DNA of 64,000 bases from Rhizobium sp. BK196 (GTDB lineage Bacteria > Pseudomonadota > Alphaproteobacteria > Rhizobiales > Rhizobiaceae), in contig NZ_JACHZB010000007.1 of assembly GCF_014193255.1 (NCBI RefSeq), positions 248,001 through 312,000 on the forward strand, given 5' to 3'. The notes beneath the pieces are model-generated. The model worked only from the letters and a program-made list of their open reading frames with translations, did no database searches and had not been told where the DNA came from. How positions within the stretch are numbered: the first letter of the stretch is position 1; every line of letters begins with the position of its first letter. Of this stretch, positions 7,926-16,873 are shown in pieces. The translations under genes were made by a program, and so were the position numbers.

Positions 7926-8579
7926 ATGACCGAACCGGAAAACCGCTGCCGCCTTGTTCTCGTTGTGCCCGATATCGCCGATGCCGATGAACGGGCGACG
8001 ATCGTTGCCGATGCGTTGAAGGGCGGCGATGTCGCGTCCGTTATCCTGCCGCAATATGGTCTCGATGACGGCAGCTTTCAGAAACATGCCGAAAAGCTCG
8101 TGCCCATCATCCAGAATGCCGGTGCTGCGGCTCTGATTGCCGGTGATAGCCGCGTCGTCGGCCGTTCGAAAGCCGATGGCCTGCACATCACGGGACCGGC
8201 AAGCGAGATTGCCGATGCGATCGATCGTTATGCGGACAAGCTGATCGTCGGCGGCGGCAATGCCGCCGACCGGCATAGTGCACTGGAGGTCGGCGAGGAG
8301 CGGCCCGATTACATCTTCTTCGGCAAGCTCGACGGCGACATCAAGCCGGAGGCGCACCCGAAGAACCTGGCGCTTGCCGAGTGGTGGGCGTCGATGATCG
8401 AAATTCCGTGCATCGTCATGGGCGGCACTGATCCGGCTTCCGTGCTTGCCGTTGCGGAGACCGGGGCCGAGTTCGTGGCAATGCGCGTGGGGGTATTCGC
8501 AGAGCCGGCTCAGGCGCCCTCGATCGTGGCTCAGATCAATGCTTTGCTTGACGAAAAAGCGCCACGGTTTGAGGATTGA
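7926..8579 (+). CDS. thiamine phosphate synthase-like protein (divergent ThiE)
   Basis: 217 residues with a TIM-barrel pattern of the ThiE/TenI type: AALIAGDSRVVGRSKADGLHIT near residue 75, PDYIFFGKLDG near 120 and CIVMGGTDPASVLAVAETGAEFVAMR near 160. ThiE joins HMP-diphosphate and the thiazole phosphate. Several signature stretches of canonical ThiE, notably GxSxHxxxE before the YVxxGP strand and TxTK after it, are altered here (VGGGNAADRHSALEVGEE, then FFGKLDG). No TPP riboswitch and no other thi gene is nearby. It may therefore be a paralogue with another role. The next gene starts 10 bases later. Confidence 0.75.
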   Translation: MTEPENRCRLVLVVPDIADADERATIVADALKGGDVASVILPQYGLDDGSFQKHAEKLVPIIQNAGAAALIAGDSRVVGRSKADGLHITGPASEIADAIDRYADKLIVGGGNAADRHSALEVGEERPDYIFFGKLDGDIKPEAHPKNLALAEWWASMIEIPCIVMGGTDPASVLAVAETGAEFVAMRVGVFAEPAQAPSIVAQINALLDEKAPRFED

Positions 8580-8589
8580 TATCGCGCTT

Positions 8590-9669
8590 ATGCCGATGCT
8601 CGCCCGCCCTTCGAGATGCGCTCTCCTTTGTATCACGGCCTTTCTGGCGGTCTGGCCGGAATTTGTGCTGGCACAGACAAATGAAGCGATCACCGAACCT
8701 TCTGCGGCACCCAGCCAGACGTTCCGTACCGACCGACCGCAGCCGCAGGGGATTGTACCGTCCGATGGTGTCGGGGTTTTCGATCGCATGGGTGCGAAGC
8801 TGCCCGACCTGCCGCCTGAAAAGGAATATACGGGTCCGGTCGACGAGGCGTTCGGCGCCTATCAGCGTGGCTATTATCTGACCGCCATGGACAAGGCGCT
8901 GCCACGGGCGCAACTCGGCGATCCGGCAGCCCAGACCCTGATCGCCGAAATCCTGTCGCAGGGCCTCGGCGTCAAGCGGGACATGAAGAATGCTGCCTTC
9001 TGGTACGGCAAGGCGGCGGAGGGCGGCGATCCGGCCGCCATGTTCAAATATGCGTTGCTCCTGATGGAGGGCAACAATGTCACGCGCGACAAGGCGAAGG
9101 CCGACGAATATATGCGCAAGGCGGCCGACGGCGGGAATTCGTCCGCCCAATTCAATTGGGCGCAGACCCTCGTTGCCGACAATCCCGGCAACAAGGGTCT
9201 GAAACTTGCCCTGCCTTACTATGAAAAGGCGGGAGAGCAGGGCGTCGCCGACGCGCAATATGCGGTAGCGCAGATCTATCAGCAGGTCTCAGACCTGCCC
9301 GAAGACAAGAAGCAGCTGGCCCGGGACTGGATGGCGCGCGCGGCGCGGGCGGGCTTCGATACGGCTCAACTCGATATGGGTATTTGGCTGGTCAACGGTG
9401 TCGGCGGGCCGAAGGATTACGTGCGCGGTTTCGAATGGCTGAAGCTTGCCGCCAACCGGGGCAATGTCGTCGCGCAGAACAAGCTCGCGCATCTCTACAT
9501 CAATGCGATCGGTACGGCGCCCGATCCGATCGAAGCTGCCAAATGGTATGTCCTGTCGCGGCGGGCGGGATTGAGCGACCCCTCGCTCGAGGATTTCTAT
9601 CTCGGCATCGAGGACGACCAGCAGAAGGCGGCGATCGAAGCGGCGAACAAGTTCCGCCGCATCAACTAG
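8590..9669 (+). CDS. secreted Sel1-repeat protein
   Basis: 359 residues. The start at 8590 (MPMLARPSR) places a signal peptide (LLCITAFLAVWPEFVLAQ) at the N-terminus. From about residue 95 onward there are five to six Sel1-like repeats of about 36 residues, for example AAFWYGKAAEGGDPAAMFKYA and EYMRKAADGGNSSAQFNWA. Such proteins are periplasmic scaffolds, often in envelope or symbiosis functions in rhizobia. It is probably co-transcribed with the ThiE-like gene. Its TAG stop overlaps the first bases of a RIME-type repeat. Confidence 0.88.
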   Translation: MPMLARPSRCALLCITAFLAVWPEFVLAQTNEAITEPSAAPSQTFRTDRPQPQGIVPSDGVGVFDRMGAKLPDLPPEKEYTGPVDEAFGAYQRGYYLTAMDKALPRAQLGDPAAQTLIAEILSQGLGVKRDMKNAAFWYGKAAEGGDPAAMFKYALLLMEGNNVTRDKAKADEYMRKAADGGNSSAQFNWAQTLVADNPGNKGLKLALPYYEKAGEQGVADAQYAVAQIYQQVSDLPEDKKQLARDWMARAARAGFDTAQLDMGIWLVNGVGGPKDYVRGFEWLKLAANRGNVVAQNKLAHLYINAIGTAPDPIEAAKWYVLSRRAGLSDPSLEDFYLGIEDDQQKAAIEAANKFRRIN

Positions 9670-9774
9670 AGCATTTCCAGCGAAAACAGAGTCGCCTTCA
9701 ATGCTCTACCTTATTGTTTTTCTGCAATTCCGGACGCAAAACCGGTTCCCACTTTTGCTGGAATTGCTCTAACC
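9667..9774. repeat. RIME-type intergenic mosaic element
   Basis: About 108 bp bounded by AGAGCATTTCCAGC and GCTGGAATTGCTCT, an inverted repeat with one mismatch. The interior has CAATTCCGGACGCAAAACCGG and a poly-T stretch, the form common in Rhizobium intergenic mosaic elements. It fills the whole gap between the Sel1 gene and the convergent receptor-like gene, and the left end supplies the Sel1 stop codon. Confidence 0.8.
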
Positions 9775-9785
9775 CGTGGCCCCTT

Positions 9786-11531
9786 CTAAAAAAGGGCGTC
9801 CTCGAACAGATCTTCGTCGCTCCGGACTTTGGCGGGCTCAGCAGGAGCCGCTGCCGTTGCTTGCTCGGTGGCGGGAATGATGTCGCGATGGACATTGCGT
9901 TCCTGGACCATGGTGTAGAGCTTGAAGATCGTGCGGTCGAGCGGAGCGATTGCTTCGGCGATGTCGGAAATATCGGCGATCTGGTCGCCGGCCGCGGTTT
10001 CCAGCACATCGGTGCAGCGGGCGAGCACGTCGCCGAGATCATGCTGGAAATCGAGCTTGCCGATCAGCAGGTTGATCGTGGTCGCGACCTCGCGGCCATG
10101 TTCGGCAAGCACCTGGAGTTCGTCTTCCATCAAGTTGGCGGCCGAGCGGATCGTGCTGACGGCCGAGGTGAGGCTTTCGGCAAGACCGCCATTCTTGGTG
10201 CCGGCGGCGGGGGCAACGCGCCCAGCCGAGGCTTCGAGCGCCGGCAGGCCATTGACGATGGCATCGGCTGAATCATCGAGCTTGCCGGCAAAGATGCGCA
10301 ACTCGGCGGTGACGACGTTGATCGACTTGCCTTCCTCGCCGAGACGGCTGCAGCGCAGGTTGGTATTCAGCGCCATATAGTGAATATCAGTCTTGACTGC
10401 TCGGATCGCTTCGATTGACTGCAGAAGCGTTGCAGCAGTGCCGATCGTCGATTGACTGACCTGGTCGGCTTGACGGCTTGCCGTATCGACCTGCTTGACG
10501 ATCTCATGGGCAGCGGAGACGCTGGATTCCAGCGCGCGCATGAAATTGCCGCCGCTGCCGTCGCTCTGACCGCTCATCTGGTCGCGCAATCGCAGAATTT
10601 GCTGCGTATCCTGGCTGAAGCTCGCGATGGTCTTTACGACGTTGCGGGAATCCCTTTGGAAGTCGGTGCACATCTCAGCCATCTGCGCGGCGGTCAGGTG
10701 GTGGATGACGTTCTGCAGCCGTTTGCGTGCATCGGCATCGAGCTTGGCGCCGTCTGCGCTCGCGAAGAAATTCTCCAGCAGCGAGAAGATACTCTGCACA
10801 TGCTCGATGCGCTGGCGGGTAATGTCACCGATCTGCAGTGCCGAAAGCGTAGATGCGACTTTGCCCTGTACGCCGCGAGCGATGGCGCCTACCTCGCGGG
10901 CGATGGCGCCGAGGTTCTGACGGTGATCGGCAATCTTCTTTGCGTCGTCCTTAAGCGCCGTGGCGACTGCGGGAACGGTGCCGGCGTAGCTTTTGGACAG
11001 ACTGTTGCCAAAGGAGAGGGCGAGCTTGACCTCCTTCAGCAGACTGTCCAGATGGCTTGCAAAGCGATTGACTTCGTCCGTCCCCGAATAGATGCGCTCG
11101 AGGATTTCCTGTGCGAAGCCCGCGAATTCGGCGAGACCCGCACCCGTTATCTTTACCGTGACTGCGAAGGTGCGCAGGTAGCGCATCGTCTCCTGCATAT
11201 CCGCGACGTGCCGGTGCAGTTCCGAGCCCGTTTGGGCCAGTGCCGTCAGAGCCTGCTGACGGTTTTCCTCAGCGCCGGGAAGCTCAATCAAGTTCTGAAC
11301 GGTCGCATTCAGATCGGCGCTGGTGTCACTCGCCTCATTGGTGTCCAATGCCTTGGTGAGCTGGTCCAGCGACGTCAACAGACGATTGAGGACATCCATC
11401 ACCGAAAGCAGAACGGTGCCACCTTCGAGGAAACGTTCCTCGACTTGAGCGCGGGCCGATTCCAGGGTCAGGCTGATATCTGACCCTGAGGCGTAGAGCG
11501 CAGTCTGTGCCGATGACATCGTGTTTGTCAC
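9786..11531 (-). CDS. soluble receptor-like chemotaxis protein with degenerate signalling tip
   Basis: About 581 residues, long alpha-helical coiled coil with no membrane span or signal peptide, so cytoplasmic. Near residue 400 the segment TDIHYMALNTNLRCSRLG then EEGKSINVVTAELRIFA aligns without gaps to the receptor tip of the four MCPs downstream (LALNAAVEAARAG then EHGKGFAVVASEVRKLA). The Arg and the GE after it are kept, but the Glu of VEAAR is Arg. It is a divergent or non-canonical MCP-like protein, not a standard receptor. It is transcribed away from the che operon. I prefer a GTG start at 11531 because AAAGG lies 7 bases upstream; the ATG at 11519 is an alternative. A short acidic tail (EDLFEDALF) ends the protein. 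Confidence 0.7.
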   Translation of the reverse strand: MTNTMSSAQTALYASGSDISLTLESARAQVEERFLEGGTVLLSVMDVLNRLLTSLDQLTKALDTNEASDTSADLNATVQNLIELPGAEENRQQALTALAQTGSELHRHVADMQETMRYLRTFAVTVKITGAGLAEFAGFAQEILERIYSGTDEVNRFASHLDSLLKEVKLALSFGNSLSKSYAGTVPAVATALKDDAKKIADHRQNLGAIAREVGAIARGVQGKVASTLSALQIGDITRQRIEHVQSIFSLLENFFASADGAKLDADARKRLQNVIHHLTAAQMAEMCTDFQRDSRNVVKTIASFSQDTQQILRLRDQMSGQSDGSGGNFMRALESSVSAAHEIVKQVDTASRQADQVSQSTIGTAATLLQSIEAIRAVKTDIHYMALNTNLRCSRLGEEGKSINVVTAELRIFAGKLDDSADAIVNGLPALEASAGRVAPAAGTKNGGLAESLTSAVSTIRSAANLMEDELQVLAEHGREVATTINLLIGKLDFQHDLGDVLARCTDVLETAAGDQIADISDIAEAIAPLDRTIFKLYTMVQERNVHRDIIPATEQATAAAPAEPAKVRSDEDLFEDALF

Positions 11532-11872
11532 ATTTGTACCTTTACTTCTAAACACAGGCAATTTGATTCTATTTTTACGGGCAGGATGGAAACGGCAGGT
11601 AAACGCCGCAGACTCGTCAACGTTGTGATTAACAACGCTTAAAAGAGTTCGGCGAAATTTGATGCGTACCGTTTACATCTGGATTATCTATATGTTTTTA
11701 CGACTTATTTTATAACATGAACATGCATCAGTATAAGTTATCTTGGATGAGAAATCAGGGAGTCCGGACTCGCTGTAATTGCAATTTCCTACAACCGCTG
11801 TTTACGCGCTGTTAAGCCTGTCATGAGAGTCCTTTTGGGGTCGTTAAGTATTCTCCGACCATGGAGGCTGCA
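11532..11872. promoter_or_regulatory. divergent control region of the chemosensory locus
   Basis: 341 bases between the receptor-like gene and the STAS gene, more AT-rich than the flanks. It must hold the promoters for both directions, but I could not assign a confident -35/-10 pair or a sigma-28 or sigma-54 site. Confidence 0.5.
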
Positions 11873-12202
11873 TTGAATACTCAGGCGCAATATTTCGAAT
11901 CTATATCGCTTCCCGAAGTTCTGAGCATTCGTACTGCTTCAGAAGTATACGCGAAGATTATCGATCAATTTCGCGACAGTAATAACATTATTCTAAGCCT
12001 TCCCGAAAACGCGGAAGCGGATCTGAGTTTTCTTCAGCTCGTCGAAGCCGCCCGTCGTCAGGCAAAAGCGACAGGCAAGACTCTCACGCTTTCGGCTCCG
12101 GCCAGCGGCTCGCTTCTCAAGGTTCTTGAGCGTGCCGGATTTGCGGAAGCCTTCGATCACGAAGACACAAAGTTCTGGTTGCATAAAGAGGTGACGCTAT
12201 GA
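11873..12202 (+). CDS. STAS-domain protein of the che operon
   Basis: About 109 residues forming one STAS domain. The pattern IILSLPENAEADLSFLQLVEAA carries the DxSxLxxL-like loop whose Ser is phosphorylated in anti-sigma antagonists; then come TGKTLTLSAPASGSLLKVLE and RAGFAEAF, typical of the family. The start is unclear: an ATG at 11861 has no ribosome site, while the in-frame TTG at 11873 has GGAGG 5 bases before it, so I use the TTG. The stop overlaps the cheY start (ATGA). Its place as first gene of the operon suggests a regulatory or scaffold role in this pathway; a kinase or phosphatase partner of the usual SpoIIAB/SpoIIE type is not encoded nearby. Confidence 0.85.
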   Translation: MNTQAQYFESISLPEVLSIRTASEVYAKIIDQFRDSNNIILSLPENAEADLSFLQLVEAARRQAKATGKTLTLSAPASGSLLKVLERAGFAEAFDHEDTKFWLHKEVTL

Positions 12203-12567
12203 GCGCAAACATCCTGACCGTCGACGATTCCGCCAGCATCCGGCTGACCACCAAGGTCACGCTCACCAATGCAGGCTATGCAGTCACCGAAGCCGTCAAT
12301 GGCGCCGAGGGCCTGGCGATTGCCAAGAGCGGCAATTTCGACCTGATCGTCACTGATCTCAACATGCCCGTCATGGACGGGCTGACGATGATCGAGGAGC
12401 TGCGGAAACTGCCCGCCCAGGCCGGCGTGCCGATCATCTTCCTGACGACGGAGTCCGATGCGGACCTCAAGGCCCGTGCCAAGGCCGCCGGCGCCACCGG
12501 CTGGCTCACCAAACCGTTCGATCCGGAAAATCTCGTTAAGATCGCGAAGAAGGTTCTGGGCAGATGA
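12199..12567 (+). CDS. cheY: CheY-type response regulator
   Basis: 122 residues, a single receiver domain. The acidic pocket is Asp9-Asp10, the phospho-acceptor Asp53 (VTDLNMPVMDG), the switch Thr83 or Thr84 (FLTTESD) and the conserved Lys105 (LTKPF). It should accept phosphate from the CheA encoded next. ATGA overlaps couple it to the STAS gene upstream and cheA downstream. Whether it acts on the flagellar motor or on another output cannot be told from sequence. Confidence 0.93.
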   Translation: MSANILTVDDSASIRLTTKVTLTNAGYAVTEAVNGAEGLAIAKSGNFDLIVTDLNMPVMDGLTMIEELRKLPAQAGVPIIFLTTESDADLKARAKAAGATGWLTKPFDPENLVKIAKKVLGR

Positions 12568-14624
12568 GTTCGCTTGATCCAGTCGCAGTCTTTCGTACCG
12601 AAGCGGCCGAATGCCTCGAGGCGATCGAAGCCGGCCTTCTCGACCTGAACCACGACCTCGAAAACAAGGATCTCGTCGACGCCGTGTTCCGCGGCCTTCA
12701 CACGTTGAAGGGCTCGGGGGCAATGTTTGGCTTTGAGGCGCTAGCCGCTTTCACCCATCATTGCGAGACGGCCTTCGACCGTGTTCGCAAGGGTGAGGTT
12801 CCGGCAACCGCTGAGCTCGTCGCTGCCGTGCTCGCCGCGCAGGACCATATGCGCGCCCTCGTCGAACAGCCCGACGCGGATCACGGCGATACCGGTCACA
12901 AGCTGCTTGCACAACTCCAGGCCGCCGTCGGCGGTAAGGCCGAAGTCAAAGAAGCCGTCGCCTCCGCTGCTGCCGCGCCTGCGGCGGCCGCTCCTACCAA
13001 GAAGAAAACGACCTGGGGCATCCGCTTCAGCCTGCCGGCGAATTCCATGGCTAACGGCACCAATCCGCTTGGTCTTCTGGATGAACTGCGCGATCTCGGC
13101 GAATGCACAGTCCGCGCAAACACATCAGGCATTCCGCAGCTCGACGATCTGGTTCCAACTGAGCTTTACGTCTCCTGGGACGTCATTCTGACCAGCGAAC
13201 AGGACCGTTCGGCGATCGACGACGTCTTCATCTTCGTCATGGATGACATGGAGCTCGACGTTCAGGAAATCTCCGATCCGCAAGCCGCATCTGCCGAGAC
13301 AAAGAGAGATGGAGCTCCCGCTCCGGTCGCCCCGGTTACGCCAGCCCCGGTCGCATCCGCGCCAGCCGCCGCTCCGGAATTCCGACCGGTCGAGGCGGTT
13401 CCGGTGAAACGCGAAACGGCTCCCGTTCAGGCGGCAGCCCAGGCAAAGGCACAGGAAAACGTCCGCGTTCCGGCAGAGCGTCTCGACGAGCTGATGGACC
13501 GCGTCGGTGAACTCGTCATTGCCCAGTCGCGCCTCAGCCAGCTGGCAAGCTCCAGTTCGGATATTGCCCTGCGCTCGGTTTCGGAAGAAATCGAACGTCT
13601 CTCCGGCGAGCTGCGCGACACGATGATGGTGTTGCGCATGGTGCCCGTCGGGACGCTCTTCTCACGCTTCCGCCGCCTCGTCCATGATCTTGCGCGTGAA
13701 ACCGGCAAGGTGATCGAACTCGTCACCGAAGGCGAGACCACCGAAGTCGACAAGACCGTCATCGAGCGTCTCGCCGATCCATTGGTTCACCTCGTTCGCA
13801 ACTCGATCGATCACGGCCTCGAGCCGCCTGCCGAACGCCTTGCTGCCGGCAAAACGGAAGCAGGAACTGTGACGCTTGCCGCCCGTCAGTCCGGCGGCGA
13901 GGTCATCATCTCGATCAAGGATGACGGCCGCGGCATCAACCGCGATCGGGTTCGCGCCAAGGCGGAATCCTCGGGGCTCATCGCGCCTGGCCAGCCGCTT
14001 TCCGATCAGGAATTGCTGCAACTCATCTTCGCACCGGGCTTCTCTACGGCTGCAACGATCACCAATCTCTCTGGTCGTGGCGTCGGCATGGACGTCGTCA
14101 AGAAAACGGTTGAGGCGCTGCGCGGCGCAATCGAGATCGTCAGCCTGCCGGGGCAGGGCTCGGAAGTCTCTCTCCGCATTCCGCTGACGCTTGCCATCAT
14201 CGACGGCCTGCTCGTTCGTGTCGGTTCCGGTCGTTATGTCATCCCACTCTCGGCGGTCGAGGAATGCCTCGAACTGTCGCTCGAAGAAGATCTTCGCTCG
14301 CGTGGGCGCAGCTTCATCTCGCTGCGCGACAGTCTGGTGCCGTTCCTCAGGCTTCGCGATCTCTTCCGTACCGGCACCAAGCCGGACGTGCATCAAAAGG
14401 TCGTCGTCATTTCGACGGGCACCGAACGTGTCGGCCTCGTGGTCGATCAGATCATCGGCGACCACCAGACGGTCATCAAGTCGATGTCGAAACTGCACAA
14501 CGACGTGGCGACCTTCTCTGGCGCCACCATTCTCGGCGACGGCAGCGTCGCCCTCATTCTTGACGTCGGGCACCTCGTTGCCGCGGGTCAGCAACAGGAG
14601 GCGCAATTGCGCGTGGCAGGATGA
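12564..14624 (+). CDS. cheA: chemotaxis histidine kinase CheA
   Basis: 686 residues with the full CheA layout: an Hpt domain with the phosphorylated His46 (GLHTLKGSG), a P2-like domain around residues 150-235 after an Ala/Pro linker, a second Pro/Ala-rich linker, the dimerisation helices (VPAERLDELMDRVGELVIAQ), the ATPase domain (N box LVRNSIDHGLE, G1 DDGRGIN, G2 GRGVGMDVV) and a C-terminal CheW-like domain. It works in receptor arrays with the CheW proteins and MCPs encoded downstream. The start overlaps the cheY stop and the end overlaps the cheW start, both by ATGA. Confidence 0.97.
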   Translation: MSSLDPVAVFRTEAAECLEAIEAGLLDLNHDLENKDLVDAVFRGLHTLKGSGAMFGFEALAAFTHHCETAFDRVRKGEVPATAELVAAVLAAQDHMRALVEQPDADHGDTGHKLLAQLQAAVGGKAEVKEAVASAAAAPAAAAPTKKKTTWGIRFSLPANSMANGTNPLGLLDELRDLGECTVRANTSGIPQLDDLVPTELYVSWDVILTSEQDRSAIDDVFIFVMDDMELDVQEISDPQAASAETKRDGAPAPVAPVTPAPVASAPAAAPEFRPVEAVPVKRETAPVQAAAQAKAQENVRVPAERLDELMDRVGELVIAQSRLSQLASSSSDIALRSVSEEIERLSGELRDTMMVLRMVPVGTLFSRFRRLVHDLARETGKVIELVTEGETTEVDKTVIERLADPLVHLVRNSIDHGLEPPAERLAAGKTEAGTVTLAARQSGGEVIISIKDDGRGINRDRVRAKAESSGLIAPGQPLSDQELLQLIFAPGFSTAATITNLSGRGVGMDVVKKTVEALRGAIEIVSLPGQGSEVSLRIPLTLAIIDGLLVRVGSGRYVIPLSAVEECLELSLEEDLRSRGRSFISLRDSLVPFLRLRDLFRTGTKPDVHQKVVVISTGTERVGLVVDQIIGDHQTVIKSMSKLHNDVATFSGATILGDGSVALILDVGHLVAAGQQQEAQLRVAG

Positions 14625-15130
14625 GCACAGCAGCAACAGCCGAAAAATTAGACAAGCACTGGAAATACGCCGAGGAAATCGAAGTTCTGACCTTCGATCT
14701 CAATGGCGAAACCTTCGCGCTGGAAGCTGTCATCGTCCAGGAAATCCTGGATCTGCTTCCCGAGACCGCGGTGCCGGGCAGCCAGCCCTTCGTCGCCAGC
14801 GTCATCAACTTCCGCGGCAAGGTCATTCCGCTTGCCGATCTTCGCCTCGCTTTTGGGATGGAAGCTTCGGAAGCGACGATCGACAGCCGCATCATCGTCA
14901 TCGAGGTCGATCTGCAGGGGGAGCAGACCCTGGTGGGAATGCGTACCGACAAGGTGAACGAGGTGACGACCTTGACGAGGAGCGCCAGTGAACCGCCGCC
15001 AAGCGTGGGCATGCGCTGGCGCGCGGATTACATCAACTGCCTGGTCAAGAGGGATGGCGAGTTCATCATCCTCCCGAATTTGCAAGCAATTTTTTCATCG
15101 AGGCATGAGACGGCGGGGGCCGTCAACTAG
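14621..15130 (+). CDS. cheW: CheW coupling protein (first copy)
   Basis: 169 residues, one CheW domain. Motifs are FDLNGETFALEAVIVQEIL, VINFRGKVIPLADLRLAFG and GVMR-like VGMRTDKVNEV. It has about 25 extra residues in front of the domain compared with the second CheW at 23447. It links CheA to the receptors. ATGA overlap with cheA indicates coupled translation; the first receptor follows after 30 bases. Confidence 0.95.
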   Translation: MSTAATAEKLDKHWKYAEEIEVLTFDLNGETFALEAVIVQEILDLLPETAVPGSQPFVASVINFRGKVIPLADLRLAFGMEASEATIDSRIIVIEVDLQGEQTLVGMRTDKVNEVTTLTRSASEPPPSVGMRWRADYINCLVKRDGEFIILPNLQAIFSSRHETAGAVN

Positions 15131-15160
15131 CCGGCGGCCAATTATTGAGGGGTTAAGACG

Positions 15161-16873
15161 ATGCGATTGACGATCAAGACAAAGCTGGTGACAGCGTTCA
15201 CTTTTATCATTCTCATGCTCATGGGCACTGCCGCCTACGGCATCTTCAGCCTCGGTTCGCTGAACGACACGATCGGCAATCTTCTTGCTGGTCCCGCTGC
15301 GCGCCTCGACCTGGCGCAACAGATCAATATCGCCCAGCTCGAAGCCATCCGCCAGCAGAAGAACCTCCTGACGGCGCGTAATGCCGACGACGCTTCCGGT
15401 GCTATCGAAAAGGGCAACAAGGCTCGTAAGGATTTCGCCGATGCCTTCGCTGCCGTGACGAAGCTTGCGACCGAGCAAGGCAAGGCGCGTTGGGAACGCG
15501 TTGCCGAACTCTCTAAGGCATTCAATCAGGCTGACGACCAGATCCGAAATTTCATCAAAGACGGCAATGTGGACGGCGCCAACAATGTCTCGGTCACGAC
15601 GGCTCGCCAGGCGGCCAACGATATCGACGCCACACTCGATGAAGTTCTGACGCTCGAAAAGCAGCGCATGAAAGAAGCCGATGATAGCGCCGATCAGCAG
15701 TATGCCACGACGCGCACGACGATGATTGCGGTTGCTGCCGTAGCGTTGCTGATTGCCGGCCTCACTGCCTTCTGGATCGCGAATACTATCAGCAAGGGTC
15801 TCAGCCGCGCCAACACCGTTGTCCGCGAAGTTGCCGAAGGCGACCTGACGAAGATGGCCGAAATCACCACGCATGACGAAATCGGTGAACTGCTCGGCAA
15901 CGTCAATGTCATGATCGAACGCCTGCGCGGCGTCGTCGCCGACGCCTTGTCCGCCGCCGATAATGTTTCATCGGGCAGTCAGGAACTCTCGGCCAGCTCC
16001 GAGCAGGTCTCGCAGGGTGCGACAGAGCAGGCTGCTTCGGCTGAAGAGGCATCCGCTTCGATGGAGCAGATGGCTGCCAACATCAAGCAGAATGCCGACA
16101 ATGCTGCCCAGACCGAGAAGATCGCCCGCCAATCTGCCAAGGACGCGGAAGCTTCCGGGGATGCTGTCAACCGCGCCGTCGATGCGATGCGCACGATTGC
16201 CGAGAAGATCGGCATCGTCCAGGAAATCGCCCGTCAGACCGACCTTCTTGCCCTGAATGCCGCTGTCGAAGCTGCGCGTGCCGGCGAACATGGCAAGGGG
16301 TTTGCGGTCGTCGCCTCGGAAGTCCGCAAGCTGGCTGAACGCAGTCAGTCTGCAGCCGCTGAGATCTCTTCCATGTCGAGCGACACCGTCAAGGCCGCAC
16401 GCGATGCCGGCGAAATGCTCGGCCGTCTGGTTCCTGACATCCGGAAAACCGCCGAACTGGTCTCGGAGATCAGTGCCGCCTGCCGCGAGCAGGATATCGG
16501 CGCCTCGCAGATCAACGAGGCGATCCAGCAGCTCGACAAGGTGACCCAGCAGAATGCCGGCGCCTCGGAAGAAATGTCGGCTACTTCGGAAGAGCTTGCC
16601 GCTCAGGCCGAGGAACTGCAGGCTTCAATTGCCTTCTTCAAGGTCGATGCGGCAGGTGCGACCCGTGCCGGCGTACGGAAGACCGTTACAAAGACGGCTG
16701 CCAAGGTGGTCAACGGTTCCGCCGCTGCCCCACGCAAGCCAGCTCCGGCGATGCATAACCACAATCAGGGCCACACCGTTGCTTCCCAACAGGCACGCGC
16801 CAAGGGCTTTGCTCTGGACATGTCGATGGGCGGCCCGGACGCCGGTGACGACGATTTCCGCGAAAGCGCCTGA
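15161..16873 (+). CDS. methyl-accepting chemotaxis protein 1 (single HAMP)
   Basis: 570 residues. TM1 is at about 10-30, followed by a periplasmic helical bundle of the 4HB_MCP type (with the EAIRQQKNLL motif), TM2 at about 190-210, one HAMP domain (NTVVREVAEGDLTKMAEI...), then the cytoplasmic signalling domain with the tip LALNAAVEAARAGEHGKGFA near 365. The tail after residue 515 is Ala/Lys/Pro-rich and ends in ARAKGFALDMSMGGPD...DDFRESA, shared by the other three receptors. No Trp-Glu-Glu-Phe style CheR tether is present. It is the first of four tandem paralogues; 360 bases separate it from the next. Confidence 0.95.
   Translation: MRLTIKTKLVTAFTFIILMLMGTAAYGIFSLGSLNDTIGNLLAGPAARLDLAQQINIAQLEAIRQQKNLLTARNADDASGAIEKGNKARKDFADAFAAVTKLATEQGKARWERVAELSKAFNQADDQIRNFIKDGNVDGANNVSVTTARQAANDIDATLDEVLTLEKQRMKEADDSADQQYATTRTTMIAVAAVALLIAGLTAFWIANTISKGLSRANTVVREVAEGDLTKMAEITTHDEIGELLGNVNVMIERLRGVVADALSAADNVSSGSQELSASSEQVSQGATEQAASAEEASASMEQMAANIKQNADNAAQTEKIARQSAKDAEASGDAVNRAVDAMRTIAEKIGIVQEIARQTDLLALNAAVEAARAGEHGKGFAVVASEVRKLAERSQSAAAEISSMSSDTVKAARDAGEMLGRLVPDIRKTAELVSEISAACREQDIGASQINEAIQQLDKVTQQNAGASEEMSATSEELAAQAEELQASIAFFKVDAAGATRAGVRKTVTKTAAKVVNGSAAAPRKPAPAMHNHNQGHTVASQQARAKGFALDMSMGGPDAGDDDFRESA

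Noticed and set aside
10452..11483. 343-codon open frame on the plus strand
   Set aside because: Antisense to the soluble receptor-like gene; no domain, no ribosome site.
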